A stretch of DNA of 64,000 nt. Source: Flavobacterium jejuense (lineage in GTDB: Bacteria > Bacteroidota > Bacteroidia > Flavobacteriales > Flavobacteriaceae). The position numbers were made by a program, and so were the translations under genes. Shown here in pieces: positions 52,168 to 61,877 of the stretch. Location of the stretch: NCBI RefSeq assembly GCF_006491595.2, contig NZ_VEVQ02000004.1:171479-235478 (forward strand). Reading direction: 5' to 3'. The notes beneath the pieces were generated by a model that was not told the DNA's origin, ran no database searches, and saw only the letters and a program-made list of their open reading frames with translations. How positions within the stretch are numbered: the stretch's first letter is position 1; every line of letters begins with the position of its first letter.

Positions 52168-53082
52168 TTAGACTTCTTTTTTTAAGAAGTCATAACAGGA
52201 TTTTATACCTCCAAATATACTTGTAAATTGAATTGAAGGAAACATTGATTTTATTTTAGAGTTATCTAAAGAAATAAACGGATTATCGCTATTTCTCTGC
52301 TCCATATATTGCACTTTATACTCTTCTTTTACAATTGAATCTATTATGTTTAACAGTTCATTTATACTTAAATTATCATTTGATGAAAGATTGTAAATAT
52401 TTGATTGTTGTAGTTCAGTTTCTAATGATGTTAAAAGAAAACTAATAACATCTTTTATATATATATAATTTCTAATCGTTTCACCATTTCCAAATATATT
52501 AATATTCTTTTTGTGGATAATGTTTTCTAAGAAAGTATTAATTATTCCAAGACCTTTACTAGTATCTTGATTTTCACCATATATATTTGAAACTCTAAAA
52601 ATATCATAATTTAAATTATTTTTTTTCTGGTAATAATTTAAATAGTATTCCATTGTTAGTTTGTTAATTCCATAAGGAGAAAAAGGTAATTTATTTGTTT
52701 TTTCATTTAGTTTTTCGTTAGAAGAACCATAAACAGTACCTGCACTCGAAATAAAAACAACTTTTTTTATATTCGAAAGGCTAACACATTCTAAAAAATT
52801 AAGAAAAGGTAAAAGATTTTGTTCTATTTCAATTTTTGGATTTTCCCAAGAAGTCACAGGAATAGATGCAGAAGCTAAATAGTAAATTAGATCAAGGTCC
52901 TTTATTTCTTTAATAGTTTCCTCTTTATTAGAGACATCAATTTTTATATATGGTAAGTTCAACTTTGTTAGATTAAAATCGGATTTGCCAAATAGTTTTA
53001 AATTTATGCTTTTATTTTTCGACATAGTTAAACACAAATGTTTACCTACAAAACCATTACATCCAATAACTCCTACATTCAT
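52168..53082 (-). CDS. NAD-dependent sugar epimerase/dehydratase
   Basis: The 304-residue short-chain dehydrogenase has the NAD loop GVIGCNGFVGKHL (residues 4-16), LIYYLASASIPVTSWENP, FISSAGTVYGSSNEKL and the catalytic YGINK (YxxxK). This fits the nucleotide-sugar epimerase group (GalE/WbpP type), but the exact sugar cannot be told. It is transcribed opposite to the flanking genes and its start lies 2 bases after the stop of the GtrB-like gene, so the three minus-strand genes form a unit. Confidence 0.85.
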   Translation of the reverse strand: MNVGVIGCNGFVGKHLCLTMSKNKSINLKLFGKSDFNLTKLNLPYIKIDVSNKEETIKEIKDLDLIYYLASASIPVTSWENPKIEIEQNLLPFLNFLECVSLSNIKKVVFISSAGTVYGSSNEKLNEKTNKLPFSPYGINKLTMEYYLNYYQKKNNLNYDIFRVSNIYGENQDTSKGLGIINTFLENIIHKKNINIFGNGETIRNYIYIKDVISFLLTSLETELQQSNIYNLSSNDNLSINELLNIIDSIVKEEYKVQYMEQRNSDNPFISLDNSKIKSMFPSIQFTSIFGGIKSCYDFLKKEV

Positions 53083-53084
53083 TA

Positions 53085-54017
53085 TTATAAATTTATAGTT
53101 TCTTCAATTACAGTAAAAGGTCTATCTCTAACTTCATCATAAATACGAACAATATATTCGCCAATTATACCTAAACAAATTAAAATCAATGAACTAAAAA
53201 AAGAAATGATTATTATTAGAGAGGTATAACCTTTAACAGGAATTAAGTTTATAAAATATTCAAAGAGAATATATCCAGAAAAGATAATAGCAAAAGCTAA
53301 TCCAATTGATCCTAATATTGTTATTAATCTAATCGGAAAATTTGAAAATGAAAAGATACCATCTTTTGCTATTTTAAATAGTTTCTTAATTGTATAACCA
53401 GACTCTCCTTCAATTCGTGCTTGACGTTCATATTCTACCCCAATTTGTTTAAAACCAATCCAAGCCCTAATTCCTCTTAGAAAAGGATTTTTTTCTTGAA
53501 GCTTTAACATGTTTTTTACAACCTTTTTATTCATAACACAAAAATCACCACTGTCTATTTGGATTTCAGTGTTACTAATTTTTTTTAAAATCTTATAAAA
53601 GGTTGAATAACTTAATTTTTTTATAAAAGATTCTTTTCTTTTTTTTCTTACACCATAAGCAACATCATATCCAGAATCTAAGTAAGAAAAAAACATTGGG
53701 AGTAAACTGGGAGGGTCTTGTAAATCATCATCAATAATTGCTACATATTCTCCTTTACAATAAGTTAGTCCAGTTTTAACAGCAATTTGATGTCCAAAAT
53801 TTCTTGAAAGTTTGATTCCTTTAATATATTTGTAAACTGATGCTAATTCATTTATTTTGTTAAAACTTAAATCTTTACTACCATCATCTATTAAAACAAC
53901 CTCTATGTCCCAGTTATTCTTAATTTTTTCAACATGAATTGCTTCTATTAGTAGGTGTAAAAAACTTTCAGAATTATAAACAGGTACAATAATAGAAATT
54001 TTGGTATTATTAATCAT
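53085..54017 (-). CDS. GtrB-like glycosyltransferase family 2 with two membrane segments
   Basis: The 310-residue protein has the GT2 start ISIIVPVYNSESFLHLLIEAI, VLIDDGSKD, LSRNFGHQIAVKTGL and IDDDLQDPPSLLPMF, then two membrane segments at the C-terminus (about residues 232-254 and 268-289). This is the GtrB/DPM layout, in which the enzyme moves glucose or another sugar onto undecaprenyl phosphate. The protein encoded by the adjacent upstream gene (GtrII-like) would then transfer it to the polysaccharide. Confidence 0.9.
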   Translation of the reverse strand: MINNTKISIIVPVYNSESFLHLLIEAIHVEKIKNNWDIEVVLIDDGSKDLSFNKINELASVYKYIKGIKLSRNFGHQIAVKTGLTYCKGEYVAIIDDDLQDPPSLLPMFFSYLDSGYDVAYGVRKKRKESFIKKLSYSTFYKILKKISNTEIQIDSGDFCVMNKKVVKNMLKLQEKNPFLRGIRAWIGFKQIGVEYERQARIEGESGYTIKKLFKIAKDGIFSFSNFPIRLITILGSIGLAFAIIFSGYILFEYFINLIPVKGYTSLIIIISFFSSLILICLGIIGEYIVRIYDEVRDRPFTVIEETINL

Positions 54018-54109
54018 TTTTAATAGATAATTTGTTTGTAAAAATAATGCTTTTAATTATATTTAATACAATGATTCTTATTTACATTAAAATACTACTT
54101 TTGGTTTTT

Positions 54110-55591
54110 TTATTCAATAGGTAATTGTACTCCTTTTGTGTCACCAATTTTTACAATTACAACATTATTTATTTTCTTTACTGAATCTGGATTTGGCCAA
54201 AGAGGCATTGGTTGAATTGAATCTTTAATTTTATCAAATGTCTCTTTATTATCTAAAAATTTATAATAAGCAATATCATTAAATTTAAAAAAATTTATAA
54301 TTCTCCAGTTGTTTCCACCATCCCAACTAAATAATGAACCACCGAATACTTCAGAATTTGGAAGTCTTAATTTCTCATGATTTGATTCAGGTAAAGCACC
54401 ATAAAAATAAACATAATCTTCATTCTCATCAAAGTTAGAAAATTTATCATTTATAGTGTTATTTATTTTTTTAGCAACTTCTATATCATGTTTGAAAATC
54501 TTGTTACTAGAGTAAAATAAATTTGTTATGAAATATATATTAGTCAATACAATTATTAGAATTAGAAAAAGAATATTTCTAATGTATTTTTCTCTAATTA
54601 ATTTTAAAGTGGAAATAATGATAAAACCAAATACAATTCCTGAACCAACATATAGTCGAGGAGGGTTAGTACCATTTGAAATAAAGAATGAGATAATAAA
54701 AGGCCCTATTAACAAAAACAATAAGCAAAAAGATTTTAAAACAAAAAACCTTTTTTGTTTTATAAAGAAAATGAAAAGAATTAATGAGGCAATAGTTGCA
54801 ATCATAAAAGTTTTATCGCCATAATAAAAATTACCCCATATATTATCAACCCATATATTATAAAATGATATAATTCTATTATTTGAATCTCCAGAGGTGT
54901 ATGATGATAGATAGCCACTTTCAATAGGTGGACAAAATATTTTAATAGAAATATAATAAAGAATTACTGACACAATAAGTAAAATAATAAAATAAAATAA
55001 TTTTTTAAAAGCATCTTTAAATTGGAATTCATCATTAATATTTACACAGAAATATATGGCATAAGTAATTATAGGAATAAAAATTAAAGCTTGGTAAATA
55101 GAAATTGTAAACATTATTAATAAACAAGAAAAAACTAACTTTAACAGAGAAGTATTATTTTTTGTGTTTTTTATGCCTTCATTAAATAGATTAACAGCTA
55201 CTACGGAACAAAAAAAACCAAACGGAACAGCATCTGCTTGCATAGTAAAAGCTAATTGATATGCATGTTGAGGAAAAGTAAGAAATAAAGTACAAAAAAT
55301 ATAACTATAAACTCCTTTTAACTTAAAAATTTTGGTTAATTCAACAGATGAAAGGCTTAAAAAAATTAAACCAAAAAGAAGTGTAAAATAAGGAAGATGA
55401 CCTTCAAAAATTCTGTATCTAAAGAGGTTTGTTCCCCATCTTCCTAATGACATTGAATAATCTGAATAAGCAGGTGATTCGCTATCTATAGCCAAGCTAT
55501 AATTTGTTAAAGCAAACCCATAACTGATTATACTAACAAAGATAGAAAATAAAATGAGGTTGAATTTTTTTGTTAAAAGGGTATTCGTCAT
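54110..55591 (-). CDS. GtrII-like glucosyltransferase membrane protein
   Basis: The 493-residue protein is mostly membrane segments (about 10-11), with an acidic first periplasmic loop (LAIDSESPAYSDYSMSLGRWGTNLF) and LTFPQHAYQLAFTMQADAVPFGFF, as in the Glucos_trans_II (GtrII) family of Shigella-type serotype conversion. A soluble C-terminal part follows. It sits 92 bases upstream of the GtrB-like gene on the same strand. GtrA flippase, the third partner in classical Gtr clusters, is not present here. Family call is moderate, based on pattern and context. Confidence 0.7.
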   Translation of the reverse strand: MTNTLLTKKFNLILFSIFVSIISYGFALTNYSLAIDSESPAYSDYSMSLGRWGTNLFRYRIFEGHLPYFTLLFGLIFLSLSSVELTKIFKLKGVYSYIFCTLFLTFPQHAYQLAFTMQADAVPFGFFCSVVAVNLFNEGIKNTKNNTSLLKLVFSCLLIMFTISIYQALIFIPIITYAIYFCVNINDEFQFKDAFKKLFYFIILLIVSVILYYISIKIFCPPIESGYLSSYTSGDSNNRIISFYNIWVDNIWGNFYYGDKTFMIATIASLILFIFFIKQKRFFVLKSFCLLFLLIGPFIISFFISNGTNPPRLYVGSGIVFGFIIISTLKLIREKYIRNILFLILIIVLTNIYFITNLFYSSNKIFKHDIEVAKKINNTINDKFSNFDENEDYVYFYGALPESNHEKLRLPNSEVFGGSLFSWDGGNNWRIINFFKFNDIAYYKFLDNKETFDKIKDSIQPMPLWPNPDSVKKINNVVIVKIGDTKGVQLPIE

Positions 55592-55676
55592 AATTTCTTT
55601 ATTTTAATCAAAAATAGAAATAAAATAACTACAAAAAAAAATACTATGATATATATTAATGTGAAGTAAAAATAAC

Positions 55677-55684
55677 TATTTTTG
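55677..55684 (+). promoter_or_regulatory. -7 element for the 55699 gene
   Basis: TATTTTTG fits TAnnTTTG, 14 bases before the ATG at 55699. It restarts plus-strand transcription after the minus-strand Gtr-like block. Confidence 0.5.
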
Positions 55685-55698
55685 TAGAAATTTTTTTA

Positions 55699-56253
55699 AT
55701 GATGAAATCAAAATTTATTACATTAGGAATTTGTATCATTTGTTTTTTAATTTCTTGTAAATATGAAAAAAAAACGGACTCTAAAGAGGTTGTTGACAAA
55801 AAAGAAATAATAGATAATTCGTTTAAAGTTATTCTTGATGTTATAGTTAAAGAGAATGATGATTTTAGTATTTTTTATACTGAAGATGGCTCATCTGATT
55901 TTACAAAAATACCACCTATTTGGTTAACAGTAAAAGGATCTGAATATAGTCAAAAAGTTTTATTTTCCTTACCTGAAGATGTAATACCTACTCAATTAAG
56001 AATTGATTTTGGAATTAATGAAAATCAAAAGGATATAATATTGAATAGTGTTGAAATGAAATATATGGAAAATGCTAAAAAAATTGGTTGTCCACAGTTA
56101 GTGTCATATTTTAGAGCAGATGATTCAAAATGTACTTTTGATCATGTGACTGGGAAAATAGTAGCTAAAATAGTAGACGGGAAAAGACAATTTCCCTCTT
56201 TATACCCTCACGAAACAGTTTTACAACCTGAGATAGAAAAATTGATACAATAA
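55699..56253 (+). CDS. Small lipoprotein, unknown
   Basis: The 184-residue protein has a lipoprotein signal (FLISCK, Cys20), then a short acidic linker and a domain with DNSFKVILDVIVKENDDFSIFYTEDGSSDFTKIPPIWLTVKGSEYSQ that I do not recognise, perhaps a beta-sandwich. Tandem ATGs start it; either could be used. It sits inside the polysaccharide locus and may bind or position glycan components, but nothing in the sequence proves this. Confidence 0.5.
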   Translation: MMKSKFITLGICIICFLISCKYEKKTDSKEVVDKKEIIDNSFKVILDVIVKENDDFSIFYTEDGSSDFTKIPPIWLTVKGSEYSQKVLFSLPEDVIPTQLRIDFGINENQKDIILNSVEMKYMENAKKIGCPQLVSYFRADDSKCTFDHVTGKIVAKIVDGKRQFPSLYPHETVLQPEIEKLIQ

Positions 56254-56296
56254 AATTTTATTTTTTAGTATTAGTATAGAATTAAAATAAAAATAA

Positions 56297-57109
56297 ATGC
56301 GAAGAATAAAAATATTGTTTTTTTGGATTTTTTTTAATAAAAACAATATTAGTTTTTCTGAATTAATACGATTTTTAATTAAGCCAAAAGTAAGTTCTAT
56401 TGCTAGAAAATATATATATCAAATTATAAAAAACGGTGATTACGAAATCTCTTTTAATAATTTAGATAAAAAATTATATTGGCCCTCAAAGTTTTCAATT
56501 TCAAGATTAAACCAAGTTATTGCAGAATCTTTTGACATTGAAGATTGGCATTATTATCAAAAAACACACACTGAAATTAATGTAGACGAAGTAGTCTTAG
56601 ATATTGGTACTGCTGAAGGATTGTTACCTCTTTCAGTAGTAGATAAATGTAAATACATTTATATGATAGAACCCAGTACCTTATTTTGTAACTGTCTTAG
56701 TAGAACCTTTTCTGATTATAAGAATAAAACGACTATTTTTAATGTTGCAGTAGGTAATGAAGATGGTATAATTAATTTCGATGAAAATTCATTAGATGGA
56801 ATGATATCTAATGAAAACACTTCATTTTCTAATGAAATACCAATAAATAAAGTTGATACATTGTTAAATAATCAAATTATTACGTATTTAAAGGCTGATA
56901 TAGAGGGTTTTGAATTAGAAATGTTAAAAGGAGCAGAACAGACAATAAAAAGAAACCAACCAAAAATTGCTATAACTACTTACCACACCCAGAATAATCC
57001 AAAAGAAATAATAGATTTAATAAAAAGTTTTGTGCCTGAGTATAATTATTATGTAAAAGGGATTTATGAGAAAACACCAAAACCTGTACTAATACACTTT
57101 TGGATATAG
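56297..57109 (+). CDS. FkbM-family methyltransferase
   Basis: The 270-residue protein has the SAM motif VVLDIGTAEGLLPLSVVDKC (about residues 97-116), IEPSTLFCNCL and the FkbM hallmark YLKADIEGFELEMLKGAEQTIKRNQPKIAITTYH. FkbM enzymes O-methylate sugars or other small groups, often in polysaccharide loci. It follows the lipoprotein gene and precedes the flippase by 3 bases. Confidence 0.88.
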   Translation: MRRIKILFFWIFFNKNNISFSELIRFLIKPKVSSIARKYIYQIIKNGDYEISFNNLDKKLYWPSKFSISRLNQVIAESFDIEDWHYYQKTHTEINVDEVVLDIGTAEGLLPLSVVDKCKYIYMIEPSTLFCNCLSRTFSDYKNKTTIFNVAVGNEDGIINFDENSLDGMISNENTSFSNEIPINKVDTLLNNQIITYLKADIEGFELEMLKGAEQTIKRNQPKIAITTYHTQNNPKEIIDLIKSFVPEYNYYVKGIYEKTPKPVLIHFWI

Positions 57110-57112
57110 AAT

Positions 57113-58387
57113 ATGATTGAAAACAAGTTTACATCTTTTTTTTTAAATAAAAAAAAAACAAATTTTTTTATATATGGATTTGGACAAGTTTTTAATTTAA
57201 TTAGCCCTTTACTGGTTGTTCCTAAAATTGTATTTGTTTGTGGAGTTAGTGCATTTGGAAAAGTTAGTTTATCTTTTTCTTTATGTTTATTTCTCATACT
57301 AATTGTTGATTATGCCTTTGATATAAAAGGAACAAAAGAAGTTTCTGAAAATAGATATAATGCCCATAAACTTCAAGAAATTCTTAACACTACCATTTTT
57401 ACAAAAATTGTTTTATTTATACTTGCATTTATACTTGCTATACTAGTAATTTTCTTTTTTAAACTTTTTTACCAAGAAAAGAATTTATTTTTAATGTCGT
57501 TAGTTATCGTTTTTGCACAAGTCTTTAATCCAGTATGGTTTTTACAAGGAGTAGAAAACTTTAAACTTATAACTATATTAAATATTGGTTCTAAATTACT
57601 TTATGTTTTGTTAGTTTATCTGCTTATTAATACAAAAGACGATTATTTATTTATAAACCTTTTTTTAGGTTTAAGCTCTTTGTTTTTTAATGCAATTGGA
57701 CTTTTAATTATAAAAAAAAAATATGTTTTTAAAATCGTATTTCCAAAATACAATGTAGTTAAAAACATAATCAAAAAAGATTTTTCATTTTGTATTTCTC
57801 AACTTTCTTTATCAATAAGACAATTATCACCACTAGTATTGACTAGCTATTTTTTAGGTTTTTCATTAGCAGGACAATATAAAGTTTTAGAACAAGTAAT
57901 TAGTTTATGTAGAACATTTATCCAAGTGTTTTTAAAATTCTTTTATCCAAGTGTTTGTTTAAAATATAAAAACAATAAAAAAGAAGGAATACATTATTGG
58001 AAAAAGTATACAATTTTTATAGTTTTTATTATTTTTTCAATAATTTCAACAATATATTGTTTTTCAAATGCAACATTACAATTTTTTCATTTGACGTCGC
58101 AAGACATAAACTCGATTTCTTCATTATTTAAAGTTTCTTTAATTGTTTCTTTATTAATGTCTATATCACTACCCTTAGAACAATTAATGTTTGTTCAAGA
58201 AAAACACATTAAGTATGTTAGAACAACAATTTTAATTACACTAACTAATCTAATCATAATACTTTTATTCATTCATAGTTTTCAATTAAAAGCAATAATT
58301 TTTTCATTAATCTTTGCAGAATTATTATTTATATTTTTCTATTATATATTCACAAAAAAAGGAGCTATAAATAACATAAAAAAGTAG
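57113..58387 (+). CDS. Polysaccharide flippase (Wzx-like, MATE/PST family)
   Basis: The 424-residue protein has about 12 membrane segments in the layout of PST-type flippases, opening FTSFFLNKKKTNFFIYGFGQVFNLISPLLVVPKIVFVCGVSAFGKVSLS, and FCISQLSLSIRQLSPLVLTSYFLGFSLAGQYKVLEQV in the middle. It moves lipid-linked oligosaccharide units across the inner membrane. It begins 3 bases after the FkbM gene. Charges such as K and R on the internal loops support the orientation. Confidence 0.87.
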   Translation: MIENKFTSFFLNKKKTNFFIYGFGQVFNLISPLLVVPKIVFVCGVSAFGKVSLSFSLCLFLILIVDYAFDIKGTKEVSENRYNAHKLQEILNTTIFTKIVLFILAFILAILVIFFFKLFYQEKNLFLMSLVIVFAQVFNPVWFLQGVENFKLITILNIGSKLLYVLLVYLLINTKDDYLFINLFLGLSSLFFNAIGLLIIKKKYVFKIVFPKYNVVKNIIKKDFSFCISQLSLSIRQLSPLVLTSYFLGFSLAGQYKVLEQVISLCRTFIQVFLKFFYPSVCLKYKNNKKEGIHYWKKYTIFIVFIIFSIISTIYCFSNATLQFFHLTSQDINSISSLFKVSLIVSLLMSISLPLEQLMFVQEKHIKYVRTTILITLTNLIIILLFIHSFQLKAIIFSLIFAELLFIFFYYIFTKKGAINNIKK

Positions 58388-58570
58388 AATTGATTTCAGT
58401 TTATAACTTTTTTATTGAGCAAAAGAGATAATAAAAAAACAAATAGTTATCAATTAGGTTGCTTATATAACATATTTTTTTAAAGTTTTTAACTCTTATT
58501 TTATTAAAGAAACTTGTATAATCATTATATATTAAATACTTTTAAAAAGAAAAAAACTAAAAGAAATAAA

Positions 58571-59488
58571 ATGCTAAATAAAATAAAATTACTCTATAAA
58601 AAGGTTTATCAAAAATGGAATTATGATATACAAAAATCACTAGTTTTAAATGGTAAAATTTTAGCAGACATAAATAATAATAAAAAAGAAGTATTATCAT
58701 TAGACGAAGTTGAGTTCCAAGTATTTTCACAAAGAGGAGAAGATGGAGTAATTCAATATTTAATTAATAAAATTGATATTCCAAATAAAATTTTTGTTGA
58801 GTTTGGAGTTGAAACCTATACAGAATCAAATACAAGATTTTTATTAATAAATAATAATTGGTCAGGTTTAATAATTGATGGGGATAAGAATAATATTAAC
58901 TTTATTAAAAAAGATTATATTTATTGGAAATATGATATTACAGTAAAAGAAAGTTTTATTACAAAAGAAAATATAAATCAAATAATTTCAGAATATACCA
59001 AAGAAAAAGACATCGGAGTTTTAAGTGTGGATATAGACGGAAATGACTATTGGATTTGGAAAGAAATTGAATGTATTAAGCCAAGAATAGTTATCTGCGA
59101 ATATAACTCAGTATTTGGAGATAAAATGAGAGTTACTGTACCATATAATGAGAATTTTATTAGAACAAAAGAACATTATTCAGACTTATATTTTGGAGCT
59201 TCTTTAGCTGCATTTTGTGAATTAGCTGAATCAAAAGGATATGATTTTATTGGAACAACTAGAGCTGGAGTTAATGCTTATTTTGTTAGAAAAGATTTAT
59301 CATTACCATTTAAAAAATTATGTACCAATTCAATATATAATGAATCTGATAATCGTGATTCGAGAGATGAAAAAGGAAATTTAACATTTTTGAGACATAA
59401 TGAAAGATTAGAAGTTATCAAAAACAAAACTGTTTTTGATTTAGAGAAAAATGAGGAAGTTTTGATAAAAGAATGTTTTAAAATTTAA
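58571..59488 (+). CDS. FkbM-like methyltransferase-related protein
   Basis: I start at the ATG 58571-58573 (MLNKIKLLYKKVYQKW); a longer frame with a TTG start adds 19 lysine-rich residues. The 305-residue protein has EFQVFSQRGEDGVIQYLI, IFVEFGVETYTESNTRFLLINNNWSGLIIDGD and GVLSVDIDGNDYWIWKEIECIKPRIVICEYNSVFG. These resemble Rossmann methyltransferases of the FkbM kind, but the SAM motif is unusual (VEFGVETYTES). It is a recognisable yet unnamed family in polysaccharide loci. It lies 3 bases before the Wzy-like gene. Confidence 0.6.
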   Translation: MLNKIKLLYKKVYQKWNYDIQKSLVLNGKILADINNNKKEVLSLDEVEFQVFSQRGEDGVIQYLINKIDIPNKIFVEFGVETYTESNTRFLLINNNWSGLIIDGDKNNINFIKKDYIYWKYDITVKESFITKENINQIISEYTKEKDIGVLSVDIDGNDYWIWKEIECIKPRIVICEYNSVFGDKMRVTVPYNENFIRTKEHYSDLYFGASLAAFCELAESKGYDFIGTTRAGVNAYFVRKDLSLPFKKLCTNSIYNESDNRDSRDEKGNLTFLRHNERLEVIKNKTVFDLEKNEEVLIKECFKI

Positions 59489-59491
59489 AGG

Positions 59492-60745
59492 ATGCGTATT
59501 TTACAAAACAAAAGTAATTTCTATAGTATTCTATTTTTTCTTTGCATTGGAGTTTCTTATTTAAATAATTATGAATTAACGTTCATGGTTTGGACAATTT
59601 CTTTTTTATTAACAATTAAGGATAAATACTCTTTAAGTATAATTAAATGCATTCTTCCTTTTGCTATTATTTTACTAATAGCTTTTGTAGTATCTTTTTT
59701 TTATACAAGTTCTATTTATTTAAAGATTAGAGATTTTACTTATTTATTTAAACCTATACTGGGCTTACTATTGGGGTATCAGCTTTTAATTGTAAACCCT
59801 AAAGAAGCATTTAAAATTATAGTAAGAACAGGCTTTATAATTGCACTTATTCATTTATTATTAGTTGTAAAATCGATATTTGAAAGTGGTGCTTTTATTG
59901 TAAATCATATTAGGCAAGTTGGAGGCTATTTTAGTGATTTTGAAGTTTATGTGATTATAATTTTGATTTTTTATAAACATTATAATTTAGATTATTCATT
60001 AAAAAAAAGAAACACCATATTATTAATAGTTTCGGTCTCTTGTTTTCTATATTTATCTAGGACTAATTTTATTCAATTTATAATTTTTTATTTAGCACTA
60101 AAAGGATATTTAATATTTACAAAAAAAGCAGTTAAAATAATTTTAATTTCTTTAATATCAACTCTTTTAGCATATTCTGTAGTCTTATATATTAACCCTA
60201 AGAGACAAGGTAGAGGTTTAGAAGCTTTTTTATATAAGGTTAAGATAGCTCCTATTGAACCTTTTAAAACAAAGATAAATAAAGAGGATTGGAGAGATTT
60301 TAATGACAACTATCGATCATATGAAAATATTATAACTATAAAACAAGTCTCCAATGAAGGTCTTTTGGCAGTAATTTTTGGTAAAGGATTAGGTTCAAAT
60401 ATAAACTTAGGAAGGAAAATAGGAACAAATGATGGAACTATTGTACAGCTCATTCCAATTTTGCATAATGGATTTATTACTGTTTTTTTGAAGTCAGGTA
60501 TTATAGGTGTTTTTTTTCTTTTCTTTTTTCTTTTTTCTTTATATAGACAAAGAAAATCCTCTATCCCTATTGTAAATTATATTAATTTTCTTTTGATGGG
60601 AACAGCAGTTTTCTTAATTGTTTCTAATTGGGTATTTATGGGTTTATATCTTAAATTAGATAACAAGTCTATTATGATTGGTTTTTTATTATCATTAAGA
60701 ATTTTAATTTTAAAAAAAGAAGAATATCAAAACTTAAATGAATGA
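59492..60745 (+). CDS. Wzy/O-antigen-ligase-like polymerase
   Basis: The 417-residue protein has about 11 membrane segments and a large periplasmic loop (about residues 237-325), the layout of Wzy polymerases and WaaL ligases. The loop contains SYENIITIKQVSNEGLLAVIFGKGLGSNI and ends LHNGFITVFLKSGIIGVFF, similar to the HN...YL...G segment of O-antigen ligase family proteins. It overlaps the next gene by 4 bases. With the flippase and Wzz-like protein it completes a Wzx/Wzy-type assembly set. Confidence 0.78.
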   Translation: MRILQNKSNFYSILFFLCIGVSYLNNYELTFMVWTISFLLTIKDKYSLSIIKCILPFAIILLIAFVVSFFYTSSIYLKIRDFTYLFKPILGLLLGYQLLIVNPKEAFKIIVRTGFIIALIHLLLVVKSIFESGAFIVNHIRQVGGYFSDFEVYVIIILIFYKHYNLDYSLKKRNTILLIVSVSCFLYLSRTNFIQFIIFYLALKGYLIFTKKAVKIILISLISTLLAYSVVLYINPKRQGRGLEAFLYKVKIAPIEPFKTKINKEDWRDFNDNYRSYENIITIKQVSNEGLLAVIFGKGLGSNINLGRKIGTNDGTIVQLIPILHNGFITVFLKSGIIGVFFLFFFLFSLYRQRKSSIPIVNYINFLLMGTAVFLIVSNWVFMGLYLKLDNKSIMIGFLLSLRILILKKEEYQNLNE

Positions 60746-61842
60746 AAAAGAAAAGAATCTTAGTTGATTGTCATAAGTTTGATGAAGATTACCAAGGAAT
60801 TACAACATATATAAAAGGTCTTTATTCAGAGTTAATAAAAGATAGTAATTACCATTATTATTTTATTTCTTATAATAAAAACAAACTTAGTAAAGAATTT
60901 GGAACACATGAAAATGTTACTTATTTAAAGTATTTTTCAAAAAATAAATGGATTCGTTTATTATTAGATTTACCTTTTAAAATTTTAATTAATAAAATAA
61001 ATGTTGCTCATTTTCAGTATGTAGTTCCTCCTATAAAGTTTTGTAGATATATTGTTACAATTCATGATGTACTTTTCTTAGATTTCCCTCAGTTTTTCAA
61101 AAAAGAATATCAACTTAAAAATAATTTTTTATTTAAGAATTCAGCTAAAATTGCTGACATTGTTTTAACTGTTTCTGAATATTCTAAAAAAAGAATACAG
61201 TATTATTATAAATTAAAAAAACAAATATTTGTAATTCCAAATGCGATAAATGAAGATTTTTTATACTCCTATGATAAACAAGAAAGTATAGATTATATAG
61301 AGCAAAAATTCGGAGTTAAAAATTATTTCCTTTTAGTTAGTAGAATTGAGCCAAGGAAAAATCATTTAATTTTATTAAAATCATTTGTTGAAAATAAATA
61401 CTATAGCGATAACAGTTTAGTTTTTGTTGGTAAAAGAGATTTACACTATGAGGAATTTGAAAACTATTACATTAAATTAACAGAAGAAATTAAACGTAAA
61501 GTTTTAATATTAGAAAATGTAAATAATAAAGATTTAGTTGCATTTTATCAGGCGGCTAAAATCTTTGTTTATCCATCTTTTGCTGAAGGTTTTGGAATAC
61601 CACCTCTAGAGTCTTTATCTGTTAACATTCCAACTATTTGTTCAAATACAACAGCAATGTCTGATTATACTTTTTTTGAAGACTTTTTATTTAATCCAAA
61701 TGACTCAAATGACTTAAATTTAAAAATTAAAAAAGCATTACAAAATCCCAATCTCGATGAAATTATAACAAAAATGAGAAAAAATTATAATTGGAAAACT
61801 TCTTCTAGTATATTTGTTGATGTCATAAACAAAATAAAATAA
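60742..61842 (+). CDS. GT4-family glycosyltransferase
   Basis: The 366-residue protein has the GT-B fold cues: KKRILVDCHKFDEDYQGITTYIKGLYSE, VTIHDVLFLDFP, VLTVSEYSKKRIQYYYKL, LLVSRIEPRKNHLILLKSFVE and the sugar-nucleotide motif VYPSFAEGFGIPPLES (EX7E type). It adds one sugar to the growing unit; the donor and acceptor are unknown. It overlaps the polymerase gene by 4 bases. Confidence 0.9.
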   Translation: MKKKRILVDCHKFDEDYQGITTYIKGLYSELIKDSNYHYYFISYNKNKLSKEFGTHENVTYLKYFSKNKWIRLLLDLPFKILINKINVAHFQYVVPPIKFCRYIVTIHDVLFLDFPQFFKKEYQLKNNFLFKNSAKIADIVLTVSEYSKKRIQYYYKLKKQIFVIPNAINEDFLYSYDKQESIDYIEQKFGVKNYFLLVSRIEPRKNHLILLKSFVENKYYSDNSLVFVGKRDLHYEEFENYYIKLTEEIKRKVLILENVNNKDLVAFYQAAKIFVYPSFAEGFGIPPLESLSVNIPTICSNTTAMSDYTFFEDFLFNPNDSNDLNLKIKKALQNPNLDEIITKMRKNYNWKTSSSIFVDVINKIK

Positions 61843-61851
61843 TCTTATTAC

Positions 61852-61859
61852 TATTTTTG
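61852..61859 (+). promoter_or_regulatory. -7 element inside the polysaccharide locus
   Basis: TATTTTTG fits TAnnTTTG and lies just after the stop at 61842, 18 bases before the next ATG. It may provide an internal start for the last two genes. Confidence 0.45.
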
Positions 61860-61877
61860 TTATTGAAAAAGAAAGAA

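Noticed and set aside
52505..52516. TTGTGGATAA as an isolated DnaA box
   Set aside because: It is a single match inside a coding sequence without neighbouring boxes.
52168..55591. Minus-strand block as part of a prophage
   Set aside because: Gtr genes are often phage-borne in enterobacteria, but no integrase, phage structural gene or att repeat is visible here.
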